Of a stretch of DNA of 64,000 bases, positions 17,132 to 26,049 are shown in pieces. Source of the stretch: JBBATK01 sp039810585. GTDB taxonomy: Bacteria; Bacteroidota; Ignavibacteria; Kapaibacteriales; NICIL-2. The stretch lies in NCBI GenBank assembly GCA_039810585.1, contig JBDHXF010000011.1:7440-71439 (forward strand), in the 5' to 3' direction. The notes beneath the pieces were generated by a model, which had not been told where the DNA came from, made no database searches, and saw nothing but the letters and a program-made list of their open reading frames with translations. The translations under genes were made by a program, and so were the position numbers. Numbering within the stretch: position 1 is the stretch's first letter; each line of letters opens with the position of its first letter.

Positions 17132-20100
17132 TCAGGAATCACGGTGGTCAAGTGCGTAGTATTCCTGCAACGATCGCACTGTTCGGTGAGCCAATCGACG
17201 CGCCTTTATTCCTTCCAACGAGGCATCAGCCGCAGCAAGGGTAGTAAAGAACGGAATTTTATAGCGCATTGCTGTTTGCCCCATCACGTACTCGTCATAG
17301 CGGGCATTCTCCCCTAACGGAGTATTGATCAGGATTTGCACTTCACCGTTCTTGATGTTATCGACGATACTGGGCCGTCCCTCGTAATGCTTCAACACTG
17401 CTTCTGTTTGCACACCATGTTCGTTGAAGTACTGCGAGGTTCCTCGAGTAGCAAAAATTCTGAATCCCAAGTCTGCATAGCCTTTGGCAATCTCAACGGC
17501 TCTTGGGGTTTTGTCTCTCGGTTGCAAGGAAATAAACACCGAACCTTCTGTGGGCAGACTGTTTCCGGCCGAGATGTGAGACTTCACAATCGCATCCCCA
17601 AAGCTTCGATCCATTCCCATCACCTCTCCCGTCGAGCGCATTTCGGGTCCAAGAAAGATGTTCACTTTTGGAAACTTTGTAAATGGAAACACCGGTTCCT
17701 TGATGGCAATGCGGTCGGTTTGCAAATCGAAATCCTTCACCTTGAGGTCGGCCAATTTCTCACCGAGTATCACTCTCATCGCGATCTCAACCAAAGGGAT
17801 TCCGGTGGCTTTTGCCACAAAGGGTACGGTACGCGACGCCCGTGGATTAGCTTCGATCACAAAGATTTTTCCTGCTTGGATAGCATACTGCACATTCATC
17901 AAGCCAACAACTTTCAGCTCCTTGGCCATCAATCTCGTGTATTCGAGCATGGTTTCGTACTGCTCGTTGTTCATGTTGTACGGCGGCAGCACACAGCTCG
18001 AATCACCGGAGTGAATACCGGCTTCTTCGATGTGCTGCATCACACCCACAATGGCTACGTCTTCGCCGTCGGCAACACAGTCCACGTCGAACTCGAATGC
18101 GTTTTCCAAAAAGTGATCGATGAGAATGGGACGTCCCGGAAAACGCTGAAGCGCATTGGCAATGTACTTGCGCAGCGCTTCTTCGCGGTAGCAGAGCTCC
18201 ATTGCTCGTCCGCCAAGAACGTAAGACGGACGAACCAGCACCGGGTATCCGATGCGATCGGCGATTTCTACAGCTTCTTCTTCATCCATCGTCGTGCTGT
18301 ACGGAGGACACGGTATTTTCAATCGATCGATCATCTCACCAAAACGCTTGCGGTCTTCAGCAACATCAATGCCTTCCAGTTGGGTACCGAGGATTGTCAC
18401 CCCGGCGGCTACCAGTTGTTGGGTGAGTTTGAGTGGTGTCTGACCGCCAAACGAAACCACCACTCCATCCGGCTGTTCAAAGTCGATCACATTCATCACG
18501 TCTTCGTAACTCAACGGTTCGAAGTACAGTTTATTCGTGGTGTCATAATCAGTCGACACAGTTTCCGGGTTGCAGTTGATCATGATGGCTTCCCATCCCT
18601 TTGCTCGAGCCGCGTACACAGCCTGCACGCAGCAATAGTCGAACTCAATGCCCTGACCTATGCGATTGGGTCCGCTACCGAGAATAATCACTTTCTTCCG
18701 CGTACTCCGCACCGACTCGTTCTCTTCCCCATAGGTAGAATAATGGTAGGGTGTCTCTGATTCAAATTCCGCGGCGCAGGTATCCACGGTCTTGAACACC
18801 GGCACGATTCCCATATTCTTGCGGAATTGACGGATTTCCAGCTCATTGCTGCCACACAACAACGCAAGCTGTCGGTCGCTGAATCCCATCTGTTTCATCT
18901 TTCTCACACTATGCGGGTTCAACGCATCGACGAACAAATCTCCGTCCGCGCTGCTGTTCTCAGCGATAAAGGCGAATGCAGCTTCCACAATCTCCCGGCA
19001 CTGTTCAATGAACCAGGGATCGTAATGAGTAAGACTGAATATCTCATCGGTCGTCATCCGGTAACGAAGCGCGTCGCACAGATCAAACAGCGACGACGAT
19101 GTGCGCTTGCGCAAATAGTATCGAAGTCTATCAAGCTCGGCATAGGTGGGCTCGGCCGGAACACGATGATCCTCTTTGTCGAATCCGAAGCCATAACGGT
19201 TCTTCTCGAGTGAGCGCACTGCTTTCTGCAGGGCTTCTTTGAAGGTCCGCCCGAACGACATCACCTCACCCACCGATTTCATCTGCACGGTAAGCGAGTC
19301 CTCCACTTCTCGAAACTTTTCAAAATCCCACCGTGGAATCTTCACTACGACATAGTCGATGCTCGGTTCAAAGCAGGCGGGAGTCTTGCGGGTGATATCA
19401 TTTTGAATCTCATCCAACGTGTAGCCAATAGCGAGCTTTGCAGCAATCTTGGCAATCGGAAAGCCCGTTGCTTTAGACGCCAGAGCCGAGCTGCGTGAAA
19501 CGCGTGGATTCATTTCGATCACGGTCATCCTACCATTAGCCGGATTCAAGGCAAACTGAATGTTCGATCCACCGGTTTCCACGCCAATGACACGAATAAT
19601 CTTTAACGCCGCATCGCGCATGCGCTGATACTCGCGGTCCGTCAGTGTTTGCGCCGGCGCTACGGTGATTGAGTCTCCTGTATGGACTCCCATCGGATCA
19701 AAATTTTCGATGGAGCAAATAATCACAACGTTGTCGTTCGTGTCGCGCATCACTTCCAACTCGTATTCCTTCCAGCCCAGCACCGACTCTTCCACCAACA
19801 CGCGTCCAATAGGAGATGCCACCAAACCCGCACGAAGCATGTCCTGATAGTCTTCCATATTATAGGCTATGCCACCACCGGTGCCGCCCATCGTGAAGCT
19901 CGGACGAATGATGGCCGGAAAACCAACCTTTTCGGCAACTTTCAATCCCTCTTCGTAGTTCATCACGAACTCTCCCATCGGCATTTCAAGCCCACACTTT
20001 GTCACCGCCTCGAGAAACAACTCGCGATCTTCTGCCATCTTGATCGAGTCGATCTTCGAACCGATCAGCTCCACTCCCAGGCGCTGGAGCACTCCGCGTT

Positions 20101-20410
20101 CATGCAGCTCAACGGCGATGTTCAACGCGGTCTGACCTCCCATCGTGGGCAGAATTGCATCCGGTCTCTCCTTTTCTAGGATGGCCTCGACATACTCGGC
20201 TGACAAGGGTTCGATGTACGTAGCATCAGCCACTCCGGGATCGGTCATAATGGTTGCCGGATTGGAGTTCACCAACACCACGCGAAAGCCCTCTTGTCGT
20301 AATACCTTACACGCTTGCGTACCACTGTAGTCAAATTCGCAAGCCTGACCAATCACAATCGGTCCGGATCCAATAACAAGTATCGAGTGCAGATCTGTTC
20401 TTTTAGGCAT
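17132..20410 (-). CDS. carB: Carbamoyl-phosphate synthase large subunit
   Basis: CarB makes carbamoyl phosphate from bicarbonate, ATP and ammonia passed from CarA, for arginine and pyrimidine synthesis. The 1092-residue product shows the internal duplication: an N-terminal half starting MPKRTDLHSILVIGSGPIVIGQ and a second starting KKVIILGSGPNRIGQGIEFD (about 560). Each half has an ATP-grasp fold (GGTGGGIAYN and VRPSYVLGGRAME). The C-terminal regulatory domain (about 950-1085) has the MGS-like fold. It is slightly longer than the ~1070 typical. It follows pyrB by 83 bases; carA is not in the window. Confidence 0.97.
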   Translation of the reverse strand: MPKRTDLHSILVIGSGPIVIGQACEFDYSGTQACKVLRQEGFRVVLVNSNPATIMTDPGVADATYIEPLSAEYVEAILEKERPDAILPTMGGQTALNIAVELHERGVLQRLGVELIGSKIDSIKMAEDRELFLEAVTKCGLEMPMGEFVMNYEEGLKVAEKVGFPAIIRPSFTMGGTGGGIAYNMEDYQDMLRAGLVASPIGRVLVEESVLGWKEYELEVMRDTNDNVVIICSIENFDPMGVHTGDSITVAPAQTLTDREYQRMRDAALKIIRVIGVETGGSNIQFALNPANGRMTVIEMNPRVSRSSALASKATGFPIAKIAAKLAIGYTLDEIQNDITRKTPACFEPSIDYVVVKIPRWDFEKFREVEDSLTVQMKSVGEVMSFGRTFKEALQKAVRSLEKNRYGFGFDKEDHRVPAEPTYAELDRLRYYLRKRTSSSLFDLCDALRYRMTTDEIFSLTHYDPWFIEQCREIVEAAFAFIAENSSADGDLFVDALNPHSVRKMKQMGFSDRQLALLCGSNELEIRQFRKNMGIVPVFKTVDTCAAEFESETPYHYSTYGEENESVRSTRKKVIILGSGPNRIGQGIEFDYCCVQAVYAARAKGWEAIMINCNPETVSTDYDTTNKLYFEPLSYEDVMNVIDFEQPDGVVVSFGGQTPLKLTQQLVAAGVTILGTQLEGIDVAEDRKRFGEMIDRLKIPCPPYSTTMDEEEAVEIADRIGYPVLVRPSYVLGGRAMELCYREEALRKYIANALQRFPGRPILIDHFLENAFEFDVDCVADGEDVAIVGVMQHIEEAGIHSGDSSCVLPPYNMNNEQYETMLEYTRLMAKELKVVGLMNVQYAIQAGKIFVIEANPRASRTVPFVAKATGIPLVEIAMRVILGEKLADLKVKDFDLQTDRIAIKEPVFPFTKFPKVNIFLGPEMRSTGEVMGMDRSFGDAIVKSHISAGNSLPTEGSVFISLQPRDKTPRAVEIAKGYADLGFRIFATRGTSQYFNEHGVQTEAVLKHYEGRPSIVDNIKNGEVQILINTPLGENARYDEYVMGQTAMRYKIPFFTTLAAADASLEGIKARRLAHRTVRSLQEYYALDHRDS

Positions 20411-20457
20411 AGAGTGAGATTGATAAGACTGAAGTGATACAAACGGATTTTTCTTAC

Positions 20458-20476
20458 GGACGCGCTACGCGCATCC
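20458..20476. repeat. Hairpin between pyrB and carB, TAC loop
   Basis: GGA-c-GCGC (20458-20465), loop TAC, GCGC-a-TCC (20469-20476) pair with one mismatch. It lies in the 83-base pyrB-carB gap and lacks a T-run. It may be an attenuating or processing structure, or a member of the hairpin set noted in the findings. Confidence 0.45.
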
Positions 20477-20493
20477 TCAACACGCACGGAGAA

Positions 20494-21414
20494 TCAAACA
20501 TTAGCGGACGTGCACAGTAGCCACAGACAAGCCATTCGAATGAAGACGCCGTTGGCTACTTGCTTGCGAATGAGCGACTGCGGACCATTCGCGAGCTCGT
20601 AATCGATCTCGACCCCGTAATTCACGGGACCGGGATGCAGAACTTTCAGCTGTGGAAAACGTGACACGACGGGCTGACGCAAGGCGTAATGACGATGGTA
20701 TTCGTTAAACGACGGCACTAGTCCGGACTGCATGCGTTCGAGTTGAAGTCGCAAGGTCATCACAGCATCACATCGCTCCAGCAGCTCTGTCAGGGACGAA
20801 ACACGTTCCACTCCGGATATATCCCACTCTCGTGGCATGAGTGTTGGCGGACTACAGACCAACACCTTGGCTCCCAGCAGCGGAAGCAAATGCATATTCG
20901 AACGCGCCACCCTACTGTGTGCGATGTCACCCACAATACCAATCGTTTTTCCTTCGAGCGATCCAAACTCGTCGATCAAGGTCATAGCGTCCAATAAGGC
21001 CTGGGTTGGGTGCTCGTGCGTTCCGTCGCCTGCGTTGAGTACGTGCGCTCGCACATGCCGGCTGGCGTATTCGGCTGCCCCGCTACAGCGATGACGCATC
21101 ACCAAGCAATCCGGCGCCATGGCGTCCAGAGTTTGCAATGTGTCGTACAAACTCTCACCTTTAGAGATGCTGCTGCCGCTGGAACCAAAACTGACGACGT
21201 CTGCACCTAAACGTTTGGCAGCAATGTCGAAGGAGCTCTTTGTTCGAGTACTGTTCTCGAAAAAGGCATTGACTACAAGTACGCCCTCAAGATCGTGACA
21301 GTGTGAATGACGCGAAAAAAAAGCGCGATAGTCACGCGCTTTGTCGAGTATCAATGGGATAGGCAGCGCGTTTGTTGGCTCGATGCCTAGAATGTGTTGG
21401 GGTCGCTCGTTCAC
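20494..21414 (-). CDS. pyrB: Aspartate carbamoyltransferase, catalytic chain
   Basis: This enzyme joins carbamoyl phosphate and aspartate to N-carbamoyl-aspartate, the committed step of pyrimidine synthesis. The carbamoyl-phosphate loop FENSTRTKSSFDIA and the later VMRHRCSGAAEYA and HPGPVNYGVEID motifs are present. Homology begins at ERPQHILGIE; I choose the GTG at 21414 (306 residues), preceded by AAGGA, but a TTG at 21438 is also possible. It lies upstream of carB on the same strand. No pyrI regulatory chain is visible. Confidence 0.93.
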   Translation of the reverse strand: MNERPQHILGIEPTNALPIPLILDKARDYRAFFSRHSHCHDLEGVLVVNAFFENSTRTKSSFDIAAKRLGADVVSFGSSGSSISKGESLYDTLQTLDAMAPDCLVMRHRCSGAAEYASRHVRAHVLNAGDGTHEHPTQALLDAMTLIDEFGSLEGKTIGIVGDIAHSRVARSNMHLLPLLGAKVLVCSPPTLMPREWDISGVERVSSLTELLERCDAVMTLRLQLERMQSGLVPSFNEYHRHYALRQPVVSRFPQLKVLHPGPVNYGVEIDYELANGPQSLIRKQVANGVFIRMACLWLLCTSANV

Positions 21415-21474
21415 AGGTCCTTGAGATTGACATTGCAAATTAGCACTTCAAACTTCGTTGTCGTTCGTTGCGTC

Positions 21475-21505
21475 AAAAAAAAAGCCGCCCTTTTCAGGAC
21501 GGCTT
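21475..21505 (-). terminator. Rho-independent terminator of the HU gene
   Basis: On the minus strand the stem AAGCCGTCC/GGGCGGCTT (one G-T) with loop TGAAAA is followed by nine T bases. It starts within five bases of the HU stop codon. Confidence 0.9.
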
Positions 21506-21509
21506 GTGC

Positions 21510-21872
21510 TTACTTCTTCTTGCCTTTGGGAGCTGCTTTCTTCGTAGCAGCCTTCTTTGTTGCCGCTTTCTTCGGAGCTGCAGCAGCCTTAGCCTTACCC
21601 GACTTTACAATATCGGAAAGACCTTTGCCTGCCTTGAACTTTGCAACCTTGCGCGCTGCAATCTTGATGCTTTCACCCGTGCGCGGGTTTTTGCCCTTGC
21701 GAGCGCCACGATGTGAAACACTGAATGTACCAAAGCCAATCAACGAAACGCTGTTGCCTTTAGCAAGCGTACCGGAAATGGAATCGATGGTGGTGTTGAG
21801 AGCCTTCTCTGCCTGTGATTTGGAGAGACCTGCGCCCATAGCGATAGCTTCAACTAAATCGCCCTTGTTCAT
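21510..21872 (-). CDS. HU-family DNA-binding protein with lysine/alanine-rich tail
   Basis: A histone-like nucleoid protein that bends and packs DNA. The ATG at 21872 gives 120 residues: an HU core of about 90 (MNKGDLVEAIAMGAGLSKSQ, GFGTFSVSHRGARKGKNPRTG, IKIAARKVAKFKAGKGL) and a C-terminal tail of about 28 residues made of AAPKKA and ATKKA repeats ending GKKK. Such eukaryotic-H1-like tails occur in several bacterial HU proteins and increase DNA affinity. It has its own promoter and terminator, so it is a single-gene unit. Confidence 0.94.
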   Translation of the reverse strand: MNKGDLVEAIAMGAGLSKSQAEKALNTTIDSISGTLAKGNSVSLIGFGTFSVSHRGARKGKNPRTGESIKIAARKVAKFKAGKGLSDIVKSGKAKAAAAPKKAATKKAATKKAAPKGKKK

Positions 21873-21918
21873 AACTGAACCCCATAAAGTAAACCAATAA
21901 ACTAGTGAGTTGTAGAAC

Positions 21919-21950
21919 AAAGTTATGAAGGTGTTCGAGCGTACACAAGA
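21919..21950 (-). promoter_or_regulatory. Promoter of the HU gene, Bacteroidota type
   Basis: On the minus strand CTTG (21947-21950), a 20-base spacer and TAACTTTG (21919-21926) match the -33 TTTG and -7 TAnnTTTG elements of Bacteroidota. The HU start lies 46 bases beyond the -7 element. Confidence 0.6.
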
Positions 21951-22090
21951 GTATTTTTCCACAGAAGCTTGATTTCATGCGGGTTTCAGGACGTGTCCCT
22001 CTGTAGGCTAGTGTTCATGCAGCCTGCGCAGCCGGCTGTGTAAGAAAATCACCACACAAAGCACCTGCTCTGAGCCATGTATGGGTATCC

Positions 22091-22125
22091 AAAAAAAAAC
22101 GGCACCCGAATTCCGGAATGCCGTG
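22091..22125 (-). terminator. Rho-independent terminator of greA
   Basis: On the minus strand an 8-bp stem starting CGGCATTC (two G-T pairs) is followed by nine T bases, about 60 bases after the greA stop. Confidence 0.85.
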
Positions 22126-22182
22126 TTTATGCGCCTTTGAGCGCTGCTCCGCTCGTTAGTGTTCACTCGTGAAACGGTGACT

Positions 22183-22662
22183 CTACATGGACTTGCTCAC
22201 ATCGAGGATCTTGTACTGAATCATACCGGCGGGAGCTTTAGACTCAACGACATCTCCGCTCTTCTTTCCCAGCAATGCCTTACCTAAGGGTGAACTCACT
22301 GAGAGTGTTCCTTTTTCGAAGTCTGCTTCCTCCGCGCTGACAAGCGTAAAGTTCACCTCTTTGTCGCTCTTCATATTGAGCAATCGAACTGTGGAGAGAA
22401 TGTACACCAAGCCATCATCGGGAAGGTCTTTGGGATCGATGATCTTCACGTTTCCTAACGTACGTTCCATCGACGCTAACTTCATTTCAAAGAGCTCTTG
22501 CTCATGTTTTGCTGCATCGTAATCGGCATTCTCCGATAGGTCGCCATGGGAACGCGCCTCTGCAATCTTGCGGGCGATTTCCTTACGACCATTGGTTTTC
22601 ATTTCCCGGATTTCATCTTCGAGTTCTTTCACCCGCTCACGGGTCATGTACACGGCTGCCAT
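22183..22662 (-). CDS. greA: Transcription elongation factor GreA
   Basis: GreA enters the RNA polymerase secondary channel and triggers cleavage of backtracked RNA. The 159-residue product has the N-terminal coiled-coil with the tip ARSHGDLSENADYDAAKHEQ, whose acidic residues act in cleavage. The C-terminal FKBP-like domain has SPLGKALLGKKSGDVVESKAP. Length is standard. It stands alone between the ribBA terminator and its own terminator, with a hairpin in its leader. Confidence 0.97.
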   Translation of the reverse strand: MAAVYMTRERVKELEDEIREMKTNGRKEIARKIAEARSHGDLSENADYDAAKHEQELFEMKLASMERTLGNVKIIDPKDLPDDGLVYILSTVRLLNMKSDKEVNFTLVSAEEADFEKGTLSVSSPLGKALLGKKSGDVVESKAPAGMIQYKILDVSKSM

Positions 22663-22682
22663 ATATCCTCACCTTGTAGTTG

Positions 22683-22708
22683 AGCGTCATTCGTTTTGTA
22701 ATGACGCT
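22683..22708 (-). promoter_or_regulatory. Inverted repeat in the greA leader
   Basis: A perfect 9-bp inverted repeat (AGCGTCATT at 22683-22691, AATGACGCT at 22700-22708, 8-base loop) lies 21 bases before the greA start. It may fold in the mRNA leader or be an operator. Function unknown. Confidence 0.4.
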
Positions 22709-22724
22709 GTTGGTTGTTTCAGTC

Positions 22725-22760
22725 AAAAAAAATGCAAAGCTGTCGTTTGGACAGCTTTGC
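22725..22760 (-). terminator. Rho-independent terminator after ribBA
   Basis: On the minus strand a perfect 11-bp stem GCAAAGCTGTC/GACAGCTTTGC with a 5-base loop is followed by A then eight T bases. It lies about 115 bases past the ribBA stop. Confidence 0.9.
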
Positions 22761-22875
22761 GAATAGTACAGTGCTTTTGGTCGATGCGAAAATACTCAGG
22801 GAAGAAGGCTGAAGTCAAATGTATTTGGATCCGGCTCACCTTTGGTCTCAAGCCACATCCGTTTGGCGAACCACC

Positions 22876-24084
22876 TTATACTCCGTTCAGGAGATGGCCC
22901 ATCTTGTCGCGCTTGGTCTTCATGTACCCTCGGTTGACATCGTTTGGCTTCATTTCAATCGGAACGAGCTCCACGATCTCCAGGCCGAACGACGACAAGC
23001 CTACTCTCTTTGTCGGGTTGTTGGTTAGCAAGCGCATCTTGCGAACACCAAGATCATACAAGATTTGCGCACCAATGCCGTACTCACGTGCATCCGGTTT
23101 GAAGCCTAAATGAATATTTGCCTCAACAGTGTCCATTCCCTCTGCTTGCAACTGGTAGGCGCGAATTTTATTGATCAAGCCAATGCCACGTCCTTCCTGA
23201 CGCATGTAGAGCACCACGCCCTTGCCTTCACGCTCGATGGCTTCAAGAGCGGCTTCAAGTTGGGCTCCACAATCGCAGTGCAACGAGTGGAATAAATCGC
23301 CGGTCATACATTCGGAATGTACGCGAACTAAAATGGGTTCGTCGGGCGACCAGCTACCTTTAATAAGGGCTACATGTTCCTTGTTGTCCTTCGTTGTATT
23401 GTACACCTTGAACAGAAACTCGCCATACTCAGTTTTCAACGTGGATTCTGCACTCAAACACACACACTGTTCCGTTTGAAGACGGTAGGCAATGAGATCT
23501 TTTATCGTGATAATGCGCAGGCCATGTTGCTTGGCAAAGTCAAACAACTGCGGTGCACGAGCCATAGTGCCATCCTCAAGCACGATTTCACACAACGCGC
23601 CTACGTCTCCGACACCGGCTAGACGACAAAGGTCTACCACTGCTTCGGTATGACCGGTTCTGCGAAGAACTCCCTGATCGACGGCAACGATTGGAAAAAT
23701 GTGTCCCGGCCGACCAAAGTCCTCAGGTTTTGATGTCGAATCGGCCAACGCGCGAATGGTGGCGCTGCGATCCGGCGACGAGATGCCGGTGGTAGTGCCG
23801 TGCACGTAGTCAACCGATACCGTAAAATTTGTTTCGTGTAGTGCAGTATTCTTTTGAACCATGGGCTCCAAGTCCAAACCATGTGCTCTCTCGCTGCTGA
23901 GAGCTACACAGATGAGACCGCGACCATATTGCGACATGAAGTTCACGTGTTCCACGCTGCAGTGACGTGCAGAGCAAATCAAGTCGCCCTCGTTCTCGCG
24001 ATCCTCATCGTCGAGCACAACAACAAACTTGCCGACCGCTAAATCCTTCAATGCGTCTTCTATCGTGTCAAAGCTAAATGCCAT
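22876..24084 (-). CDS. ribBA: Bifunctional DHBP synthase / GTP cyclohydrolase II
   Basis: This enzyme supplies both precursors of riboflavin: RibB (N-terminal, about 1-200) makes 3,4-dihydroxy-2-butanone 4-phosphate from ribulose 5-phosphate, and RibA (about 205-395) opens GTP. RibB motifs are VVLDDEDRENEGDLI, and YVHGTTTGISSPDR. RibA has the zinc-binding cysteines in VHSECMTGDLFHSLHCDCG and the arginine motif YMRQEGRGIGL. The 402-residue length is normal. No FMN riboswitch precedes it; it lies 24 bases after yajC. Confidence 0.97.
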   Translation of the reverse strand: MAFSFDTIEDALKDLAVGKFVVVLDDEDRENEGDLICSARHCSVEHVNFMSQYGRGLICVALSSERAHGLDLEPMVQKNTALHETNFTVSVDYVHGTTTGISSPDRSATIRALADSTSKPEDFGRPGHIFPIVAVDQGVLRRTGHTEAVVDLCRLAGVGDVGALCEIVLEDGTMARAPQLFDFAKQHGLRIITIKDLIAYRLQTEQCVCLSAESTLKTEYGEFLFKVYNTTKDNKEHVALIKGSWSPDEPILVRVHSECMTGDLFHSLHCDCGAQLEAALEAIEREGKGVVLYMRQEGRGIGLINKIRAYQLQAEGMDTVEANIHLGFKPDAREYGIGAQILYDLGVRKMRLLTNNPTKRVGLSSFGLEIVELVPIEMKPNDVNRGYMKTKRDKMGHLLNGV

Positions 24085-24108
24085 AAGAATAGTCCTTAGT
24101 GTGCGGCA

Positions 24109-24432
24109 TTACTTACTAACCACTACGGCAATCGAGGCCTTGTCGAACTTCATCTTCGTATTATCCGACACATTCAGCACCACCGTCTTGGATTCTTCAT
24201 CGATGTCGGACACCGATCCGTGGATACCACTGGTGGTAATGACCTTGTCACCGCGCTGAAGATTGTCCAGCATATTCTTGAGCTCTTTTTGCTTTTTTGA
24301 TTGGGGTCGAATCATGAAGAAATAGAACACGACGATCAGTGTACCGAACATGATGAGCGTCGAGACCATCTGTCCACCCGGATCGCCGCCCTGGCCACCC
24401 TGAGGTGGCATAAATGCAAATACTGCATGCAT
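24109..24432 (-). CDS. yajC: Preprotein translocase accessory subunit YajC
   Basis: YajC is a small inner-membrane partner of SecDF. The ATG at 24432 gives 107 residues: a glycine/glutamine-rich periplasmic start (PPQGGQGGDPGGQ), one membrane helix (about 23-41, ending FYFFMIRPQ) and the conserved cytoplasmic block RPQSKKQKELKNML...GDKVITTSGIHG. Between tgt and ribBA; tgt-yajC adjacency is common across bacteria. secDF is not in the window. Confidence 0.94.
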   Translation of the reverse strand: MHAVFAFMPPQGGQGGDPGGQMVSTLIMFGTLIVVFYFFMIRPQSKKQKELKNMLDNLQRGDKVITTSGIHGSVSDIDEESKTVVLNVSDNTKMKFDKASIAVVVSK

Positions 24433-24539
24433 AATCGAATTCTCTTTTGAGTATTGGTTTGTACAAAGGATCACAAAAATACGCAGTGGCACGCGAAGCT
24501 GCAGTGTTTACACGCGTCCAGACTCGCCGGCCTCTCCGG

Positions 24540-25676
24540 TCACAAGCGATCCGGATAATAGCGAGCAAGGAAATCCTGTTTCCATTGACGGAAGCTGCCG
24601 TCCAGTATTTTCTCGCGAGCGGTGCGACTGAGCCAGAGGTAAAATCCCAGATTCTGCATCGTTGCCAGTTGAAGCCCCAGTATTTCGCCTGTCATAAAGA
24701 GGTGCCGGAGATAGCCTCTGCTAAAATTGGCGCTGGCGTAATTGTCAAGACCGGCATCGATTGCTTCCGTGTTGTCCTTCAATACTGCATTCTTTACGTT
24801 AAGCTTACCGGTTGTGGTAAACACGGTTCCGTTTCGAGCATTCCGAGTGGGCATCACACAATCAAACATATCCACGCCGAGTTCAATGGCATTGAGGATG
24901 TTTTGCGGAGTTCCAACGCCCATTAAGTATCGGGCTTTGTGTTTGGGCATGACGTCGGTCGACGTTGCAACGATGTCGTACATCTCGTCCAACGGTTCGC
25001 CAATAGCCAGTCCTCCTATGGCGTAGCCATCAAAGTCCATCGCTACCAGTTCTTCCATGCACGAGCGTCGTAAATCAGGATACACACTTCCCTGTCCGAT
25101 AGCAAAGAGCAGTTGTCGATGTCCGTACATTACGTCCACTCTCCGATGGGCCTGCAGGCAGCGCTGTTCCCAATGCAGAGTGGTTTGCATCGAAGCCTCC
25201 GCATCGGCATGACTTGTTGGATACGGCGTGCATTCGTCGAAGCACATCATGATATCGGAACCAATGTGGCGTTGAATTGAAATCACGCCTTCCGGACTAA
25301 AGAAGTGTTTCGAGCCATCGATGTGAGACTTAAACTCTACTCCGTCTTCTCGCAGGGTCCGTAAATCGCGCAATGAGAACACTTGATACCCACCGCTGTC
25401 TGTAAGTATGGGCCTCGTCCAATTCATGAAGCGGTGAAGTCCGCCGAAGTGCTTCAGTAACTCCAAACCCGGTCGTAAATAGAGATGGTAGCTATTCCCA
25501 AGTATTATCTGCGCTCCAACTTCAAGAAGAGAGCGATGGTCGATGGCCTTTACCGCTCCCTGCGTTCCCACGGGCATGAATATCGGTGTAAGGATGTCAC
25601 CATGATCCGTGTGCAACACCCCGGCGCGGGCGGAGCTATTGGGACACTCAGCAACCAGGTCAAAAGATTCATTCAT
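24540..25676 (-). CDS. tgt: Queuine/preQ1 tRNA-guanine transglycosylase lacking zinc ligands
   Basis: Tgt swaps guanine 34 of GUN-anticodon tRNAs for preQ1, a step in queuosine synthesis. The ATG at 25676 gives 378 residues. Active-site motifs are present: TDSGGYQVFSL, MCFDECTPYP, GGLAIGEP and FDCVMPTRNARNG. The bacterial zinc site (C-x-C-x2-C and a later His) is gone: the aligned stretch reads LDNYAS where E. coli has CDCYTC, and MQNL where it has IHNL. I recall related Bacteroidota enzymes also losing these residues, but cannot check. The start overlaps the vanZ-like stop by eight bases. Confidence 0.94.
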   Translation of the reverse strand: MNESFDLVAECPNSSARAGVLHTDHGDILTPIFMPVGTQGAVKAIDHRSLLEVGAQIILGNSYHLYLRPGLELLKHFGGLHRFMNWTRPILTDSGGYQVFSLRDLRTLREDGVEFKSHIDGSKHFFSPEGVISIQRHIGSDIMMCFDECTPYPTSHADAEASMQTTLHWEQRCLQAHRRVDVMYGHRQLLFAIGQGSVYPDLRRSCMEELVAMDFDGYAIGGLAIGEPLDEMYDIVATSTDVMPKHKARYLMGVGTPQNILNAIELGVDMFDCVMPTRNARNGTVFTTTGKLNVKNAVLKDNTEAIDAGLDNYASANFSRGYLRHLFMTGEILGLQLATMQNLGFYLWLSRTAREKILDGSFRQWKQDFLARYYPDRL

Positions 25677-26049
25677 GTGCAGTTGATCGCTTGTTATACA
25701 GAGTGGAGAGAGCACATGATACGGTCAGTCCGCATACATCCGCAATCCAATCGAAGATATCGCAGCTGCGTCCTGGAACGAAGTATTGGTGCCATTCGTC
25801 GCTGGCTGCAAACAGCGCTCCGATGAGCAACGTAAACATCACCACCCTCTTCCAATGCCACGAAGTTGCGCGAAGCGCGTACGTAAGAAGAAGACCATAG
25901 AGCGTGTATCCCGCAAGGTGGTAAAGCTTATCCTGCATTTCAAAACCCAGATCCGGAACCGGAGCTTTTGACTGCGCGGATTCGATAACGATTGCTAGAC
26001 TATACACGATAACCGGAATGCTGCGCTTCCACTTCCCGGGAACTTTCAT
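25669..26049 (-). CDS. VanZ-like membrane protein
   Basis: A 126-residue membrane protein with about four hydrophobic segments. The family pattern is visible: polar DKLYHLAGYTLYGLLL in the second segment and SDEWHQYFVPGRSCDIFDWIADVCG, where VanZ proteins keep D-E-x-H-Q and D-x-x-D-x-x-A-N/D. The biochemical role of VanZ-like proteins is poorly known (VanZ itself gives low teicoplanin resistance). It overlaps nnrE/D by four bases and tgt by eight, so it is translated within this operon. Confidence 0.85.
   Translation of the reverse strand: MKVPGKWKRSIPVIVYSLAIVIESAQSKAPVPDLGFEMQDKLYHLAGYTLYGLLLTYALRATSWHWKRVVMFTLLIGALFAASDEWHQYFVPGRSCDIFDWIADVCGLTVSCALSTLYNKRSTAHE

Larger units (their letters stand above)
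21873..22182. other. Intergenic region between HU and greA
   Basis: These 310 bases hold the greA terminator (22091-22125) and the HU promoter (21919-21950). Between them lies a C/G-rich imperfect repeat near 22020-22038 (CAGCC...GGCTG) of unknown meaning. I see no gene. Confidence 0.6.

Noticed and set aside
17336..18760. A long plus-strand open frame (474 codons) opposite carB
   Set aside because: It mirrors the carB frame, lacks a ribosome-binding site and reads as His/Arg/Cys-rich nonsense; carB on the minus strand is complete and conserved.
21510..21600. Repeat array in the 3' end of the HU gene
   Set aside because: The GCTGC/TTC repeats simply encode the KKAATKKAA tail; it is coding low complexity, not a separate element.
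24085..24108. FMN riboswitch before ribBA
   Set aside because: The gap to yajC is only 24 bases, and no RFN-type conserved blocks are visible.
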